Shown in pieces: positions 37,998-48,598 of a stretch of 64,000 nucleotides of DNA (the stretch's first letter is position 1; every line of letters starts with the position of its first letter). Source of the stretch: Acidobacteriota bacterium (GTDB lineage: Bacteria > Acidobacteriota > Thermoanaerobaculia > Multivoradales > Multivoraceae); the NCBI GenBank assembly GCA_028877275.1, contig JAPPFP010000009.1, forward strand, positions 290,889 through 354,888. The letters are read 5' to 3'. A program made the position numbers and the translations under genes. The notes under the pieces were generated by a model. It was not told where the DNA came from. It worked only from the letters and a program-made list of their open reading frames with translations, and searched no databases.

Positions 37998-38138
37998 CTG
38001 GGGTGAGCTCCTCGGGCTTCGGTTTGGGCGGAGAGGGAAGGGCGGTGATTGTGTCACCGATCCGCGATCGTGCAGCGTCTCGTGGTGGATCGGGCGTAAG
38101 CTGTGTCCCGTGAGAGGGATGCGGGGCGGCAGCCCGCC

Positions 38139-40340
38139 ATGACCACGCCGGCCGAAGATCGCGAGGCACTCTCCGGGGTCGTCGAGCGGGTCGTCTTCCA
38201 CAATCCGGAGAACGGATTCGCGGTGCTCCGCGTTCGTGTACGGGGCAGTTTCCAGCCGGCCACGGTAGTCGGGCGACTGCCCCTTGTTTCACAGGGCGAG
38301 ACGATCCGGGCCTCCGGCGCCTGGAAGAACGACCCGAACCACGGTGTCCAGTTCCGGGCCGACCGGCTCGCGGTGTCGCCGCCGGACTCACTCGACGGGA
38401 TCCGGCGCTACCTCGGATCGGGAAGGGTGCATGGCGTTGGGCCGAAGATGGCGAAACGCCTGGTGAAGGCGTTTGGCGAAGACGTCTTTGAGGTCATCGA
38501 GAACGAGCCGGAGCGTCTGAAGGAGGTTCCGGGTATCGGCCCGAAGCGCGCCGGGCGCCTGAGCGAGGGCTTCAAGGACCAGAAGGCGGTACGGGAGATC
38601 ATGGTCTTCCTGCAGACTCACGGTCTCGGCACCTCGCGGGCCGCTCGTATCTACCGAACCTACGGAGCTGACGCCGCGACCTTGCTCACCGAGGACCCGT
38701 ACCGGCTGGCGCGGGACATCCGGGGGATCGGTTTCCGGATCGCCGACAGCATCGGCGCGAGTCTGGGCAAGGACCGGGAGGGTCTGCCGCGGGCGCGCGC
38801 CGGCCTCGGCTACACGCTGGAGCAGGCGCGAGGCGCCGGACACTGCGGCCTGCCCCGGGATGAGCTCCTCGAGCAGGCGCGGGAGCTGTTGAAGATTCCA
38901 GAGGAGATCCTCGTCACCGCGCTGTCGGACGAGCTGCAGGCGGGGAGGCTGGTCGCCACGCGCCTGAACGGCGAAGAGGCGATCTTCCTGCCGCTGCTGC
39001 TCTCAGCCGAGCGCGCGATCACCCGCCGGCTGGGAGAACTCCTCCAGGCCGAACCGCCGCCCTGGGCGGACATCGATGCCGGCAAGGCGCTGGCGTGGGT
39101 GGAGAAGCGGCTCGACGTGACGCTCGCGCCGACCCAGCGAGCCGCGGTCGAGACGAGCCTCCGCTCGCGCGTCGCCGTCATCACCGGCGGCCCGGGAGTC
39201 GGCAAGACCACCCTGGTCAACGCGCTGCTGCGGATCCTGAAGGCCCGCAACGTAACCTGCGCGCTCTGCGCCCCGACCGGCCGCGCGGCGAAGAGGCTGG
39301 CCGAAAGCACCGGCCATTCCGCGAAGACGATCCACCGGCTGCTCGAGATCGACCCGTCGAGCGGCGCCTTCCGGCGCGGCCGCCAGCGTCCGCTCGATTG
39401 CGGTCTGCTGGTCGTCGACGAGTCCTCGATGGTCGATGTCGAGCTGATGGCGGCTCTGCTCCAGGGGCTGCCGGCTGAGGGATCGCTGCTGCTGATCGGG
39501 GACGCGGACCAGTTGCCGTCGGTCGGCCCGGGCCAGGTGCTGCGGGACCTGATCGACTCGGGCGCAATCCCGGTGGCGCGTCTCCGGGAGATCTTTCGGC
39601 AGGCCGACAACAGCCGGATCGTCCGCAACGCCCACCGGGTGAACCAGGGCTATCTGCCCGAGCTGGAGTCCGCGAGGGACGAACTGAGCGACTTCTACTT
39701 CGTGCCGGCCGACGACGCCGAGGACGGTCAGCGCAAGGTCGTGGAGATCGTCGCCGGACGGATCGGCCGCCGTTTCGGTCTCGATCCGATCAGCGACGTT
39801 CAGGTCCTGTCGCCGATGAACCGCGGCCCCCTCGGTGTGCGCACCCTCAACGTCACCCTGCAGGCGGTCCTGAACCCCGCGCCGGAGTCAGGCGCCGTCG
39901 AGGTCGAGCGCTTCGGCTGGAGGTACCGAGCCGGCGACAAGGTGATGCAGACCGAGAACGACTACGACAAGGACGTCTTCAACGGCGACCTCGGCCGCAT
40001 CCAGTCGATCGACCCCGGCGCCGAGAAGATGACGATCGTCTTCGACGGCCGACCCGTCGAGTACCGCTTCAGCGACCTGGACCGGCTCATGCTGGCCTAT
40101 GCGGTCACCGTCCACAAATCGCAGGGCTCCGAGTACCCGGCGGTCGTCGTGCCCATCTCCACCCACCACTACGTCATGCTCCGCCGCAACCTGCTCTACA
40201 CGGCGATCACCAGAGGCCGGCAACTCGTCGTCATCGTCGGCCAGAAGTGGGCGCTCCAGAAGGCCGTCGAGGAGGCTTCCGACCTCCGCCGCTACTCGAC
40301 GCTGCGCGAACGCCTGGCGGCGCTCGCGTCCGGGCCCTAG
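38139..40340 (+). CDS. recD2: RecD2-type ATP-dependent DNA helicase
   Basis: 733 aa from ATG 38139 (GTG 38103 also possible); tandem HhH, GGPGVGKTTLVNALLRIL, VVDESSMVDVELM, YAVTVHKSQGSEYPAVVVP. Confidence 0.94.
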   Translation: MTTPAEDREALSGVVERVVFHNPENGFAVLRVRVRGSFQPATVVGRLPLVSQGETIRASGAWKNDPNHGVQFRADRLAVSPPDSLDGIRRYLGSGRVHGVGPKMAKRLVKAFGEDVFEVIENEPERLKEVPGIGPKRAGRLSEGFKDQKAVREIMVFLQTHGLGTSRAARIYRTYGADAATLLTEDPYRLARDIRGIGFRIADSIGASLGKDREGLPRARAGLGYTLEQARGAGHCGLPRDELLEQARELLKIPEEILVTALSDELQAGRLVATRLNGEEAIFLPLLLSAERAITRRLGELLQAEPPPWADIDAGKALAWVEKRLDVTLAPTQRAAVETSLRSRVAVITGGPGVGKTTLVNALLRILKARNVTCALCAPTGRAAKRLAESTGHSAKTIHRLLEIDPSSGAFRRGRQRPLDCGLLVVDESSMVDVELMAALLQGLPAEGSLLLIGDADQLPSVGPGQVLRDLIDSGAIPVARLREIFRQADNSRIVRNAHRVNQGYLPELESARDELSDFYFVPADDAEDGQRKVVEIVAGRIGRRFGLDPISDVQVLSPMNRGPLGVRTLNVTLQAVLNPAPESGAVEVERFGWRYRAGDKVMQTENDYDKDVFNGDLGRIQSIDPGAEKMTIVFDGRPVEYRFSDLDRLMLAYAVTVHKSQGSEYPAVVVPISTHHYVMLRRNLLYTAITRGRQLVVIVGQKWALQKAVEEASDLRRYSTLRERLAALASGP

Positions 40341-42034
40341 CTCTCCGCCGCGCGCTCACGCGGCAGCCGGATCTCACTCACCAACTGCTGCACCTCGTCC
40401 GGCGGCGGCTTGGTGAACCGGCTGACGATGAGGGCCAGGGCGAAGTTGATCAGCATGCCGACGGCGCCGATGCCCTCCGGGCTGATGCCGAAGAGCCAGT
40501 CCTCGGCGGTTGCTTCCGGCCGGATCAGGCGGAAGTAGACGATGTAGGCGCCGGTGAACAGGATGCCGCTGCTCATGCCGGCGATCGCCCCCTCCTTCGT
40601 CGTCGTGCGGGTGAAGATGCCGAGCACGAGCACAGGAAAGAAGCTGGATGCGGCGAGGCCGAAGGCGAACGCGACCACCTGGGCGACGAAGCCGGGCGGC
40701 GAGATGCCGAAGTAGGCGGCGACGACCACCGCGACGGAAGCGGTCACTCGCGCCAGCAGGAGTTCACGGCGTGAACTCATGTCCTTCCACAGGATCGACT
40801 TGCCGATGTCGTGGGAGATGGCCGATGCGATGACCAGCAGGAGCCCGGCCGCGGTGGACAGCGCCGCCGCGAGTCCGCCGGCGGCGACCAGGGCGACCAC
40901 CCACGCCGGCAGCTCCGCGATCTCCGGGTTGGCGAGGACCATGATGTCCTGGTCGACCGTCAACTCGTTGGCCCCGTCGGACATGTCGATCACGCCGTCG
41001 CCGTCCTGGTCGTCGAAGGAGATCAGGCCCGTGGTCTCCCAGCTCTTGAACCACTCCGGCACCTCGCTGTAGCTCGTGTTGTGGAGGGTCGAGATCAGGT
41101 TGACCCTGGCGAACGCGGCGACCGCGGGTGCCGTGGTGTAGAGCAGGCCGATGAACACCAGCGCCCAGAGCGCGCTCCAGCGCGCCGCGCGGGCGCTGCG
41201 CACGGTGTAGAAGCGGACCAGGACATGGGGAAGTCCGGCGGTGCCGACCATCAGCGCCAGCGCGATCGCGGTGACGTCGATCATGCTCTTCTTGCCCGGT
41301 ACGAAGGCTGCCGTGTACTCCGGCAGCCGGAGTTCCCGATGCAGCGCGTCCAGTGCCTCGAGCAGGAAGACGCCGGCCTGCTGACCTTCCTGGACCGTGC
41401 CGCCGAAGCCGAGCTGCGGAATCGGATTGCCGGTGATCTTCCAGGAGATGGCCGCGGCCGGAATCAGGAAGGCGACGATGAGAACGCAGTACTGGGCGAC
41501 CTGGGTATAGGTGATCCCTCGCATGCCGCCGAGGACGGCGTAGAAGAAGACGATGACGACGCCGATGATCACGCCCCAGTGGACCTCGACTTCCAGGAAG
41601 CGCGAGAACACGACCCCGACGCCGCGCATCTGCCCGGCGATGTATGTGAAGGAGACGAAGATCGTGCAGGCGGCTGCCACCAGCCGGGCGGCGTCGGAGT
41701 AGTAGCGGTCGCCGACAAACTCGGAGGTCGTGAACTTGCCGTACTTGCGGAGGTACGGCGCGAGCAGGAGCGCCAGCAGGACGTAGCCGCCGGTCCAGCC
41801 CATCAGGTAGATCGTGCCGGTGTAGCCCATGAAGGAGATGAGGCCCGCCATCGAGATGAAGGAGGCGGCGCTCATCCAGTCGGCGCCCGTTGCCATGCCG
41901 TTGGCCACGGCCGGCACGCCGCGACCGGCGACGTAGAAGCCCGATGTCGTCCTGACGCGGCTCCACCAGGCGATGCCGATGTAGAGCGCGAAGGTCGCGG
42001 TGACGATCAGGTAGGTCCAGGCCTGAACGTTCAT
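40337..42034 (-). CDS. Sodium:solute symporter (VC_2705/ActP-like)
   Basis: 565 aa polytopic; GVPAVANGMATGADWMSAASFISMAGLISFMGYTGT; paired with a DUF4212-like gene. Confidence 0.92.
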   Translation of the reverse strand: MNVQAWTYLIVTATFALYIGIAWWSRVRTTSGFYVAGRGVPAVANGMATGADWMSAASFISMAGLISFMGYTGTIYLMGWTGGYVLLALLLAPYLRKYGKFTTSEFVGDRYYSDAARLVAAACTIFVSFTYIAGQMRGVGVVFSRFLEVEVHWGVIIGVVIVFFYAVLGGMRGITYTQVAQYCVLIVAFLIPAAAISWKITGNPIPQLGFGGTVQEGQQAGVFLLEALDALHRELRLPEYTAAFVPGKKSMIDVTAIALALMVGTAGLPHVLVRFYTVRSARAARWSALWALVFIGLLYTTAPAVAAFARVNLISTLHNTSYSEVPEWFKSWETTGLISFDDQDGDGVIDMSDGANELTVDQDIMVLANPEIAELPAWVVALVAAGGLAAALSTAAGLLLVIASAISHDIGKSILWKDMSSRRELLLARVTASVAVVVAAYFGISPPGFVAQVVAFAFGLAASSFFPVLVLGIFTRTTTKEGAIAGMSSGILFTGAYIVYFRLIRPEATAEDWLFGISPEGIGAVGMLINFALALIVSRFTKPPPDEVQQLVSEIRLPRERAAES

Positions 42035-42077
42035 CGCGAGGGTCGGCGGGCGTCAGAGTCGGGCGTCTGTGACCGGC

Positions 42078-42359
42078 TCAGTCGACGCCGTAGCGGCGGT
42101 CGAGCCGGTCCATCGTCGCCGCGTAGACGAGGATCAGGACGATGAAGACGTAGATCGACCCCTGGTGCGCGAACCAGAACCCGAGCGGGAAGCCGCCGAG
42201 TTGGGCGCCGTTCAGCGGCTCGACCAGGAAGATGCCGAGGACGTAGGAGCTGACGAACCAGATGGAGAGGAGGATCGCCATCAACCGCAGGTTTGCCCGC
42301 CAGTAGGCCGAAGGGTCCGCCGGAGGCGGCGAGGAAGAAGAACCGGGTTGTTCGCTCAA
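42078..42359 (-). CDS. DUF4212-type symporter small subunit
   Basis: ADPSAYWRANLRLMAILLSIWFVSSYVLGIFLVEPLNGAQLGGFPLGFWFAHQGSIYVFIVLILVYAATMDRLDRRYGVD; TTG start at 42359 likely. Confidence 0.88.
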   Translation of the reverse strand: MSEQPGSSSSPPPADPSAYWRANLRLMAILLSIWFVSSYVLGIFLVEPLNGAQLGGFPLGFWFAHQGSIYVFIVLILVYAATMDRLDRRYGVD

Positions 42360-42403
42360 GAGCCGGCATAGTACACCGTCGCCATCTACACTCTTGCACC
42401 CAC

Positions 42404-43318
42404 ATGACCGATCGCACCACCGGGGCCTTTCTCCATGCCGTTTCCTGGCTGATCCGTTTGCTGCCGGCGGCATTGTTCGGACCTGTCTCCGGCCTGCTGG
42501 CGCATCTGCGGGGAGTGACGCCTCGCGACGTCCGGTTGATGCGGCAGAACCTGGCGGTCGTGCTGGGGCTGCCGCCGGGGTCGCCGGAGGCGCGCGACCT
42601 GGAATGGCGCTGTGTGCGCCACCAGATCGTGGCGGCGCTCGAGACGGTCAGGATCAGCTTCGACCGGAAACGGCTCGACGTCGCGTCGATGGATGGCTTC
42701 GACGACTTGCGGCAACTGATGGCCGAGGTCGAGGCGCACGACCGCGGTCAGGTGCTGGTCACCGGCCACCTGGGCGCCTGGGAACTGCTGGCCCAGAGCA
42801 CCGTCCGCGCCTCCTCGTCGGCGGTCTGCGCGGTAGCCAAACCATCCCGGGCCAGGGCGGCGTCCGCGTTCGTCGAGCGGATGCGCGCCCGGGCCGGGGT
42901 TCGGGTGATCTGGAGCGGCCGGACCTCCCTCCTGCGGGACATGCTGAGCTGTCTCAACCGGCGGGAGACCCTGATCATGGTCGTCGACCAGCGGCCGGAC
43001 CAGCGGCGCGGCCCGGAGGTCGACTTCCTGGGCCGCCGCACGGAGTTCGTCGGCGGTCCCGCGGCGCTGGCGGCCAAGCGGGACTGCCCGCTGATCGCCG
43101 CCTTCTGTGTTCGCGAAGGGCCCTTCAGCTACCGCCTGGAGAGCGAGATGTTGCGCCGGCCCGGCGGCTCACGGGATCCGGTGGAGTTGTCGCAGCGGAT
43201 CGCCTCGGCGATCGAACGAAAGGTACGGGCGCGGCCGGAGCAGTGGATGTGGAACTACCGGCGCTGGAACTACGATTCGGAGGAACTGGCCGGGGTCGGC
43301 CTGGGGCCAGGCCGGTGA
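42404..43318 (+). CDS. Lysophospholipid/lipid A acyltransferase family (LpxL/HtrB-like)
   Basis: 305 aa; VTGHLGAWELLAQ (HX4E-like), MVVDQRPDQRRGPEVDFLGRRTEFVGGPAALA. Confidence 0.9.
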   Translation: MTDRTTGAFLHAVSWLIRLLPAALFGPVSGLLAHLRGVTPRDVRLMRQNLAVVLGLPPGSPEARDLEWRCVRHQIVAALETVRISFDRKRLDVASMDGFDDLRQLMAEVEAHDRGQVLVTGHLGAWELLAQSTVRASSSAVCAVAKPSRARAASAFVERMRARAGVRVIWSGRTSLLRDMLSCLNRRETLIMVVDQRPDQRRGPEVDFLGRRTEFVGGPAALAAKRDCPLIAAFCVREGPFSYRLESEMLRRPGGSRDPVELSQRIASAIERKVRARPEQWMWNYRRWNYDSEELAGVGLGPGR

Positions 43319-43329
43319 GGGGAACCGAA

Positions 43330-44922
43330 ATGAAGGGGAGCACGATGACGACGAATCGACGAAGACGGGGACCTGCGCGATCTTCCCGAGCGCATCCGGG
43401 CCTCGGAGCGATCCTGCTCGCGGTGTGTGGAGCGGCCCTGCCCGCGACGGCTCCCGGGCTGGCCGCAGAGCGGCCGAACATCGTGTTCATCCTGATCGAC
43501 GACCAGCGCTACGACGCGGCCTCCGCGCTCGGCCACGCCTTCCTGGAGACGCCTCACCTCGACCGCCTGATCGAGCGCGGGGTGCTGTTCGAGAACGCCT
43601 TCGTGACGACATCGCTGTGCTCGCCGAGCCGTGCTTCGATCCTCACCGGGCAGTACGCCCATCGGCACGGCGTGCTCGACAACCGCACCCGGTTGGACCC
43701 GGCGACGCCGACCTTCCCGCAGGAACTCCAGCGTGCGGGCTACCGAACCGCCTTCGTCGGCAAGTGGCACATGGGGGGTACATCCGACGCCCCCCGGCCC
43801 GGATTCGATCGCTGGGTCTCGTTCCCGGGCCAGGGCCTCTACTACAACCAGACCTTCAACGTCGACGGCGAACGGGTGCCGCGGCAGGGCTACACGACGG
43901 ACCTGATCACGGACTACGCGCTGGACTTCCTGGCCGGCGCCGAAGGGGAGGAGGCGCCGTTCCTCCTCTACGTTTCGCACAAAGCCGTGCATGCGTCGTT
44001 CCGGCCGGCGGAACGCCATCTCGGCAGCTATGCCGGGCAGCGGTATCCACCGCCGGCGACGATGCCGAACCGGTACGAGAACTACGAGGGCAAGCCGAAC
44101 TGGGTCGAGGCGCAGCGGCGGAGCTGGCACGGCGTCGACGGCTTGTACGACAACTCGGTCGACTTCCAGCAGTTCGCCGTGGACTACGCGGAGACGATGC
44201 GCGGCGTCGACGACAGCGTGGGCCGGATCGTCGGAGCGCTGGAGGAGCGGGGCCTGCTGGAAGAGACCCTGCTCGTCTTCACGTCGGACAACGGCTTCCA
44301 GTTCGGCGAACACGGTCTGATCGACAAGCGGACGATGTACGAGGCGTCGATCCGGGTGCCGCTGGTGGTGATGGCGCCGTGGCTCGGCGGCGGCGCCGGG
44401 GGCCTCAGGCGTCCCGAGATGATCGTCAACCTCGACTTCGCGCCCACCTTCCTCGAGGCCGCGGGCGTGGAAGTTCCTGACTCCGTCCAGGGCCGGTCCT
44501 TCTTCGGCCTGCTCGAGACCGGTCCGGGCGCCGAACCGCCGCCGTGGCGGGACGCGTTCCTGTACGAGTACTTCTGGGAACGGTCATTCCCCCAGACGCC
44601 GACTGTGCTGGGCGTGCGCACCGACCGGTACAAGTTCATGCGCTTCCACGGCGTCTGGGATCGCTACGAGCTCTACGATGTGCAGGTCGACCCGGAGGAG
44701 CGGCGCAATCTCCTGGGCGGCTTCATCACCCGTCACGGAGCCGGCAATGTCGAAGCCCGGCTCCGGGTGGCCGCCGCCTCCGCCGCCCGGAACCCTCGCG
44801 ACGACTGGGCGCGCGAGGTGCTGGAGCTCAAGGCGCTCTTCGACCGGCTGTCGGGACGACTCGACGAACTCCTCGACGAGACCGGAGCTCTGCGAGAGCC
44901 GAGCTGGCTGCCGTCCCGGTAG
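43330..44922 (+). CDS. Exported sulfatase
   Basis: 531 aa; RPNIVFILIDDQRYDA, formylglycine motif CSPSR at 43618-43632, FVGKWHMGG, TSDNGFQFGEHG. Confidence 0.95.
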   Translation: MKGSTMTTNRRRRGPARSSRAHPGLGAILLAVCGAALPATAPGLAAERPNIVFILIDDQRYDAASALGHAFLETPHLDRLIERGVLFENAFVTTSLCSPSRASILTGQYAHRHGVLDNRTRLDPATPTFPQELQRAGYRTAFVGKWHMGGTSDAPRPGFDRWVSFPGQGLYYNQTFNVDGERVPRQGYTTDLITDYALDFLAGAEGEEAPFLLYVSHKAVHASFRPAERHLGSYAGQRYPPPATMPNRYENYEGKPNWVEAQRRSWHGVDGLYDNSVDFQQFAVDYAETMRGVDDSVGRIVGALEERGLLEETLLVFTSDNGFQFGEHGLIDKRTMYEASIRVPLVVMAPWLGGGAGGLRRPEMIVNLDFAPTFLEAAGVEVPDSVQGRSFFGLLETGPGAEPPPWRDAFLYEYFWERSFPQTPTVLGVRTDRYKFMRFHGVWDRYELYDVQVDPEERRNLLGGFITRHGAGNVEARLRVAAASAARNPRDDWAREVLELKALFDRLSGRLDELLDETGALREPSWLPSR

Positions 44923-44928
44923 GGCGGC

Positions 44929-45888
44929 CTAGAGCTTGCGCAGGCGGATCCGCCGCACGGCGTGGTCGGGCGCTTTCTCCAGGATCAGGTCCGCGCGCTC
45001 GCGGGTCGGCAGGATGTTCTGGACCAGGTTCGGTTCGTTGATCGTCTTCCAGATGCCCCGGGCGGTGTCGATCGCGTCCCTCTCGCTCAGGCTGGCGTAG
45101 CGGTGGAAGTAGGCATCCGGATCGCGGAACGCGGTGTCGCGGAAGGTCAGGAAACGCTCGACGTACCAGCGCTCGATGACCTCCGTCTCGGCGTCGACGT
45201 AGATCGAGAAGTCGAAGAGGTCGGAGAGCATGACCCGGCTGTTCCGGGACGGCGACTGCGAGCGTGCCTGCAGCACGTTCAGGCCCTCGAGGATCAGGAT
45301 GTCGGGCTGGTCGACGACCTCGGTGACGCCGGGCAGGATGTCGTACGAATGGTGCGAGTACACCGGATGCTCGACCTTTCGCTCCCCTGACTTGACCTGG
45401 AGCACGAAGTTCACGAGCGTGCGCAGGTCGAAGCTCTCCGGGAAGCCCTTCCGCTCCATCAGGTCGCGCTCTTCCAGCACCGCGTTGGGGTGGAGGAAGC
45501 CGTCAGTCGTCACCAGGTCGACCTGGGGATGGTTCGGCCAGCGGGCGAGCAGCTCGCGGAGGATGCGCCCGGTCGTGCTCTTGCCTACCGCGACGCTGCC
45601 GCCGATCCCGATGATGTAGGGCACCTTGGCCGTCAGGCCGCCCAGGAACGTGCTGCTGGCTCGGTAGAGATCCTGGGTGGCGCCGACGTAGAGATTGAGC
45701 AGCCTCGACATCGGCAGGTAGATCTGTGCGACCTCTTCGAGCGAGACCTGCTCGTTGATGCCGCGCAGGCGCTCCAGTTCCTTCTCGGAGAGCGGCAGGG
45801 GCGTCTCGGCCCGCAGCCGCCCCCACGCCTCCTCGTCGAAGGGGACGTAGATCGAATCGGTGAGGCTGTCGACCCTGTGGTTGGTCAA
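44929..45888 (-). CDS. coaA: Type I pantothenate kinase
   Basis: 319 aa; [55 protein letters not shown]. Confidence 0.97.
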   Translation of the reverse strand: MTNHRVDSLTDSIYVPFDEEAWGRLRAETPLPLSEKELERLRGINEQVSLEEVAQIYLPMSRLLNLYVGATQDLYRASSTFLGGLTAKVPYIIGIGGSVAVGKSTTGRILRELLARWPNHPQVDLVTTDGFLHPNAVLEERDLMERKGFPESFDLRTLVNFVLQVKSGERKVEHPVYSHHSYDILPGVTEVVDQPDILILEGLNVLQARSQSPSRNSRVMLSDLFDFSIYVDAETEVIERWYVERFLTFRDTAFRDPDAYFHRYASLSERDAIDTARGIWKTINEPNLVQNILPTRERADLILEKAPDHAVRRIRLRKL

Positions 45889-45919
45889 GAGACCCCCAGG
45901 CTGAGGACTGCCGGGTGAT

Positions 45920-46405
45920 TCAGCCGAGCTGTTCGAGGACCGCTTCGGCGCCGCTGACGCCGACTTCGCCCGCCGGCTCGACGCCGAGGTAGGTCAAGAC
46001 GCCGTCGTCGACGATCGCGGCGTAACGTCGCGACCTGGTGCCCATGCCGAAACGCGAAGCGTCGAGTTCGAGCCCGACCTTCGAGGTGAACTCGCCATTG
46101 CCATCGGACAACAGGACGATGTCGTCGGGAATGCTCCGTGCCTTGCGCCACTCGTTGATGACGAAGACGTCGTTGACGGCGAGGCAGGCCACGGTGTCGA
46201 CGTTGCCCGACCTGATCGCGTCGAGGTTCTCGATGAAGCCCGGCATGTGGACCTCCGAGCAGGTCGGGGTCATCGCGCCCGGCACGGCGAAGAGGACGAC
46301 CTTCTTGCCTTCGAACAGCTCGCGGGTCGAAATGTCGACGATGCCGTCCGGCGTCATCTGCTTGAAACTGGCTTCCGGGATCGAGTCCCCGGTCTTGATG
46401 CTCAT
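45920..46405 (-). CDS. Peroxiredoxin (Prx5 subfamily)
   Basis: 162 aa from ATG 46405; [36 protein letters not shown]. Confidence 0.95.
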   Translation of the reverse strand: MSIKTGDSIPEASFKQMTPDGIVDISTRELFEGKKVVLFAVPGAMTPTCSEVHMPGFIENLDAIRSGNVDTVACLAVNDVFVINEWRKARSIPDDIVLLSDGNGEFTSKVGLELDASRFGMGTRSRRYAAIVDDGVLTYLGVEPAGEVGVSGAEAVLEQLG

Positions 46406-46481
46406 CGAAGTTTGCTCCCTGGCGAATTGCGCTTCCCGGCGTTCTTTGTCCTGAGGGGGCGGCAGTATAGCTTCGATCCCG

Positions 46482-47543
46482 ATGCTCCGGCCGCCCCCAA
46501 CGATCGGTGCCCGGACCGCGCTGAGCCTGGTAATCGTCGCGGCGATCACGGTCTTCGCCTGCGGACGTCCTCCCGGCGCCGGCGTCGAGGCGGCCGGTGG
46601 AGCACCGCTCGACCTGGAGGGTGACCATGGGCAGTACCTCCGGAGTGTGGAAGGCGCCAGACTCGAACTCGTCGACCCCGGCACGGACGGCGCCTGGCGC
46701 GAGATCCGGGGCGCCGGCAGGGTGGTCCGGTTGGCGGCGTCGCCCGAGCGGATCGCCTCCCGAACGCTGGCGACCGACGAGATCCTGCTGGAGATCGCCG
46801 AGCCGGAGCGGATCGTGCTGCTGTCGCCCTTCGCCGGCGACCCACAGTTCAGCGCCAGCGCCGACAAGGCGCAGCGCCTGGGAAACGTCGGCGGCTTCAG
46901 CACCGAGGAGATCCTGGCGGCTTCGCCGGACCTGGTGTTCGCGGCGGGCTTCAACACGCAGGAAACGCTGGCTCAGTTGGAGGCGGCCGGTGTGCCGGTC
47001 GTCGTCCTGCTCGATCACGAGAGTCTCGCAGCGATCGAGCGGAACATCCGAACCGTCGGTTTTGCGATCGGCCGGGATCGCGAGGCGGCGCGCCTCGTCG
47101 GTTCGATGAGGCAGCGTCTGGAAGAAGCGCGGGCGCGGGTGGGTTCGCGGGCCGACGGCCTGCGCGTCGTTCACTGGAGCGGCGGAGTGGTGTTGGGCGG
47201 CCGAACCGTGTTCGACGATGCGCTCAGCTACCTGGGGGCCGTGAACCTGGCGGCGGAGAATGGTCTTGAAGGCTGGCCGCGGATCAGCGCCGAGCAGGTC
47301 GTCGTCTGGGATCCGGACGTCATCTTCACGGATTCCTATGTGGCCGGCGACGTCGTGCCTGCCGCGCTGGACGGCACGCGGGCTGCGACGCTCGGTAACC
47401 TGGAGTCGCTAGATGGGCGGGACATGGCGGCCATCTCGCACCACGTCGCGAGCATGGTCGAACGGCTCGCCGACGCGCTCGTGCGCGCCTCCGAACGCAT
47501 CGAAGCCGCTGGCGCGCGGAACCCGGTGACTGCACCAGAATGA
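46482..47543 (+). CDS. Heme/cobalamin-type ABC transporter substrate-binding protein
   Basis: 353 aa; RIASRTLATDEILLEIAEPERIVLLSPFA, VVVLLDHESLAAIERNIRTVG; operon with FecCD permease and ATPase. Confidence 0.88.
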   Translation: MLRPPPTIGARTALSLVIVAAITVFACGRPPGAGVEAAGGAPLDLEGDHGQYLRSVEGARLELVDPGTDGAWREIRGAGRVVRLAASPERIASRTLATDEILLEIAEPERIVLLSPFAGDPQFSASADKAQRLGNVGGFSTEEILAASPDLVFAAGFNTQETLAQLEAAGVPVVVLLDHESLAAIERNIRTVGFAIGRDREAARLVGSMRQRLEEARARVGSRADGLRVVHWSGGVVLGGRTVFDDALSYLGAVNLAAENGLEGWPRISAEQVVVWDPDVIFTDSYVAGDVVPAALDGTRAATLGNLESLDGRDMAAISHHVASMVERLADALVRASERIEAAGARNPVTAPE

Positions 47544-48598
47544 GAGTCGCGTTCGGCGGCTACCGGGCCGGCTTCTGGTGGTACATGGGCGCCGGCCTGG
47601 CGCTGCTGCTGGCGTTCGCCGGGATCGGCCTGTTCCGGGGGGCGGTGCCGCTCGAAGGAAGCGACGTGCTGATCGTGCTGGCGCGGCATCTTCTGCCAGG
47701 CGAGCACGGCCCCGTCGATCCGAGGGTGGACGCGATCGTCTGGGCGCTCCGCGCGCCGAGGGTAGTGGTGGCGGCGATGGTCGGCGGCTGTCTGGCCCTG
47801 GCGGGCGCCCAGATGCAGGGCCTGTTCCGCAACCCGCTGGCGTCGCCCGGGATCGTCGGCACCAGCACCGGCGCCGCCACCGGCGCCGTCTTCGCGCTGA
47901 CCTTCGGACTGGCCGGCGGCTTCCTGCTCGCGGCCCCGCTGTTCGCGGTCGGCGGTGCCCTTCTGTCCCTCCTGATCGTGACCCGGATCGCCACCCGCGA
48001 CGGCTACACGCCGGTCACCACGCTGTTGCTCGCCGGCGTTGCGCTGAACGCCCTGCTCGCCGCCGTCAACTCGTGGCTCATCGCCCGCTCCTGGGAGCAG
48101 TACGAGGCGGCGCGCAGGATCGCCTACTGGATGATGGGCGGCGTCACCGACCGCGGCTGGGTCCACGCCGGGATGATCTTGCCGGGAATGGTCATCGGTT
48201 GCGCGATAGCGGTCTGGTTCGCGCGCGACCTGGACCTGCTGCTAGAGGGCGAGGAGGTGGCCGCCTCGCTCGGCGTCGACATCGAGCGGGCGAAACGGGC
48301 CGTGCTCTGGAGCGCGGCGATCCTCACTGGTAGCGCGGTCGCGGTGAGCGGTGTGGTCGGCTTCGTCGGGCTCGTCGTGCCGCACCTCGTGCGTCTCCTG
48401 CTGGGACCGGTCCATCGACGGCTGCTGCCGGCTGCGTTCCTGACGGGCGCCTGGTTCGTCGTCGGCGCCGATCTCCTGGCCCGCACCGTGGCGGCCCCCC
48501 AGGAGGTCTTCCTGGGCGTCGTGACGGCCTTCGTCGGCGCTCCGTTCTTCCTGTTCCTGCTGGTGCGCCACGAAGGCGAAGTGGCGGTTTCCCGATGA
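47540..48598 (+). CDS. FecCD-family ABC transporter permease
   Basis: 352 aa; RAPRVVVAAMVGGCLALAGAQMQGLFRNPLASPGIVGTSTGA. Confidence 0.95.
   Translation: MRVAFGGYRAGFWWYMGAGLALLLAFAGIGLFRGAVPLEGSDVLIVLARHLLPGEHGPVDPRVDAIVWALRAPRVVVAAMVGGCLALAGAQMQGLFRNPLASPGIVGTSTGAATGAVFALTFGLAGGFLLAAPLFAVGGALLSLLIVTRIATRDGYTPVTTLLLAGVALNALLAAVNSWLIARSWEQYEAARRIAYWMMGGVTDRGWVHAGMILPGMVIGCAIAVWFARDLDLLLEGEEVAASLGVDIERAKRAVLWSAAILTGSAVAVSGVVGFVGLVVPHLVRLLLGPVHRRLLPAAFLTGAWFVVGADLLARTVAAPQEVFLGVVTAFVGAPFFLFLLVRHEGEVAVSR

Noticed and set aside
37342-38391. N-terminal extension of the GH20 ORF (997 aa total)
   Set aside because: Overlaps the VOC gene in another frame and reads as low-complexity; GTG at 37341 is the likely start.
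46406-46481. Possible cobalamin riboswitch upstream of the heme/B12-type ABC operon
   Set aside because: The gap is only 76 nt and shared with a divergent gene; too short for a B12 riboswitch and no B12-box-like sequence seen.
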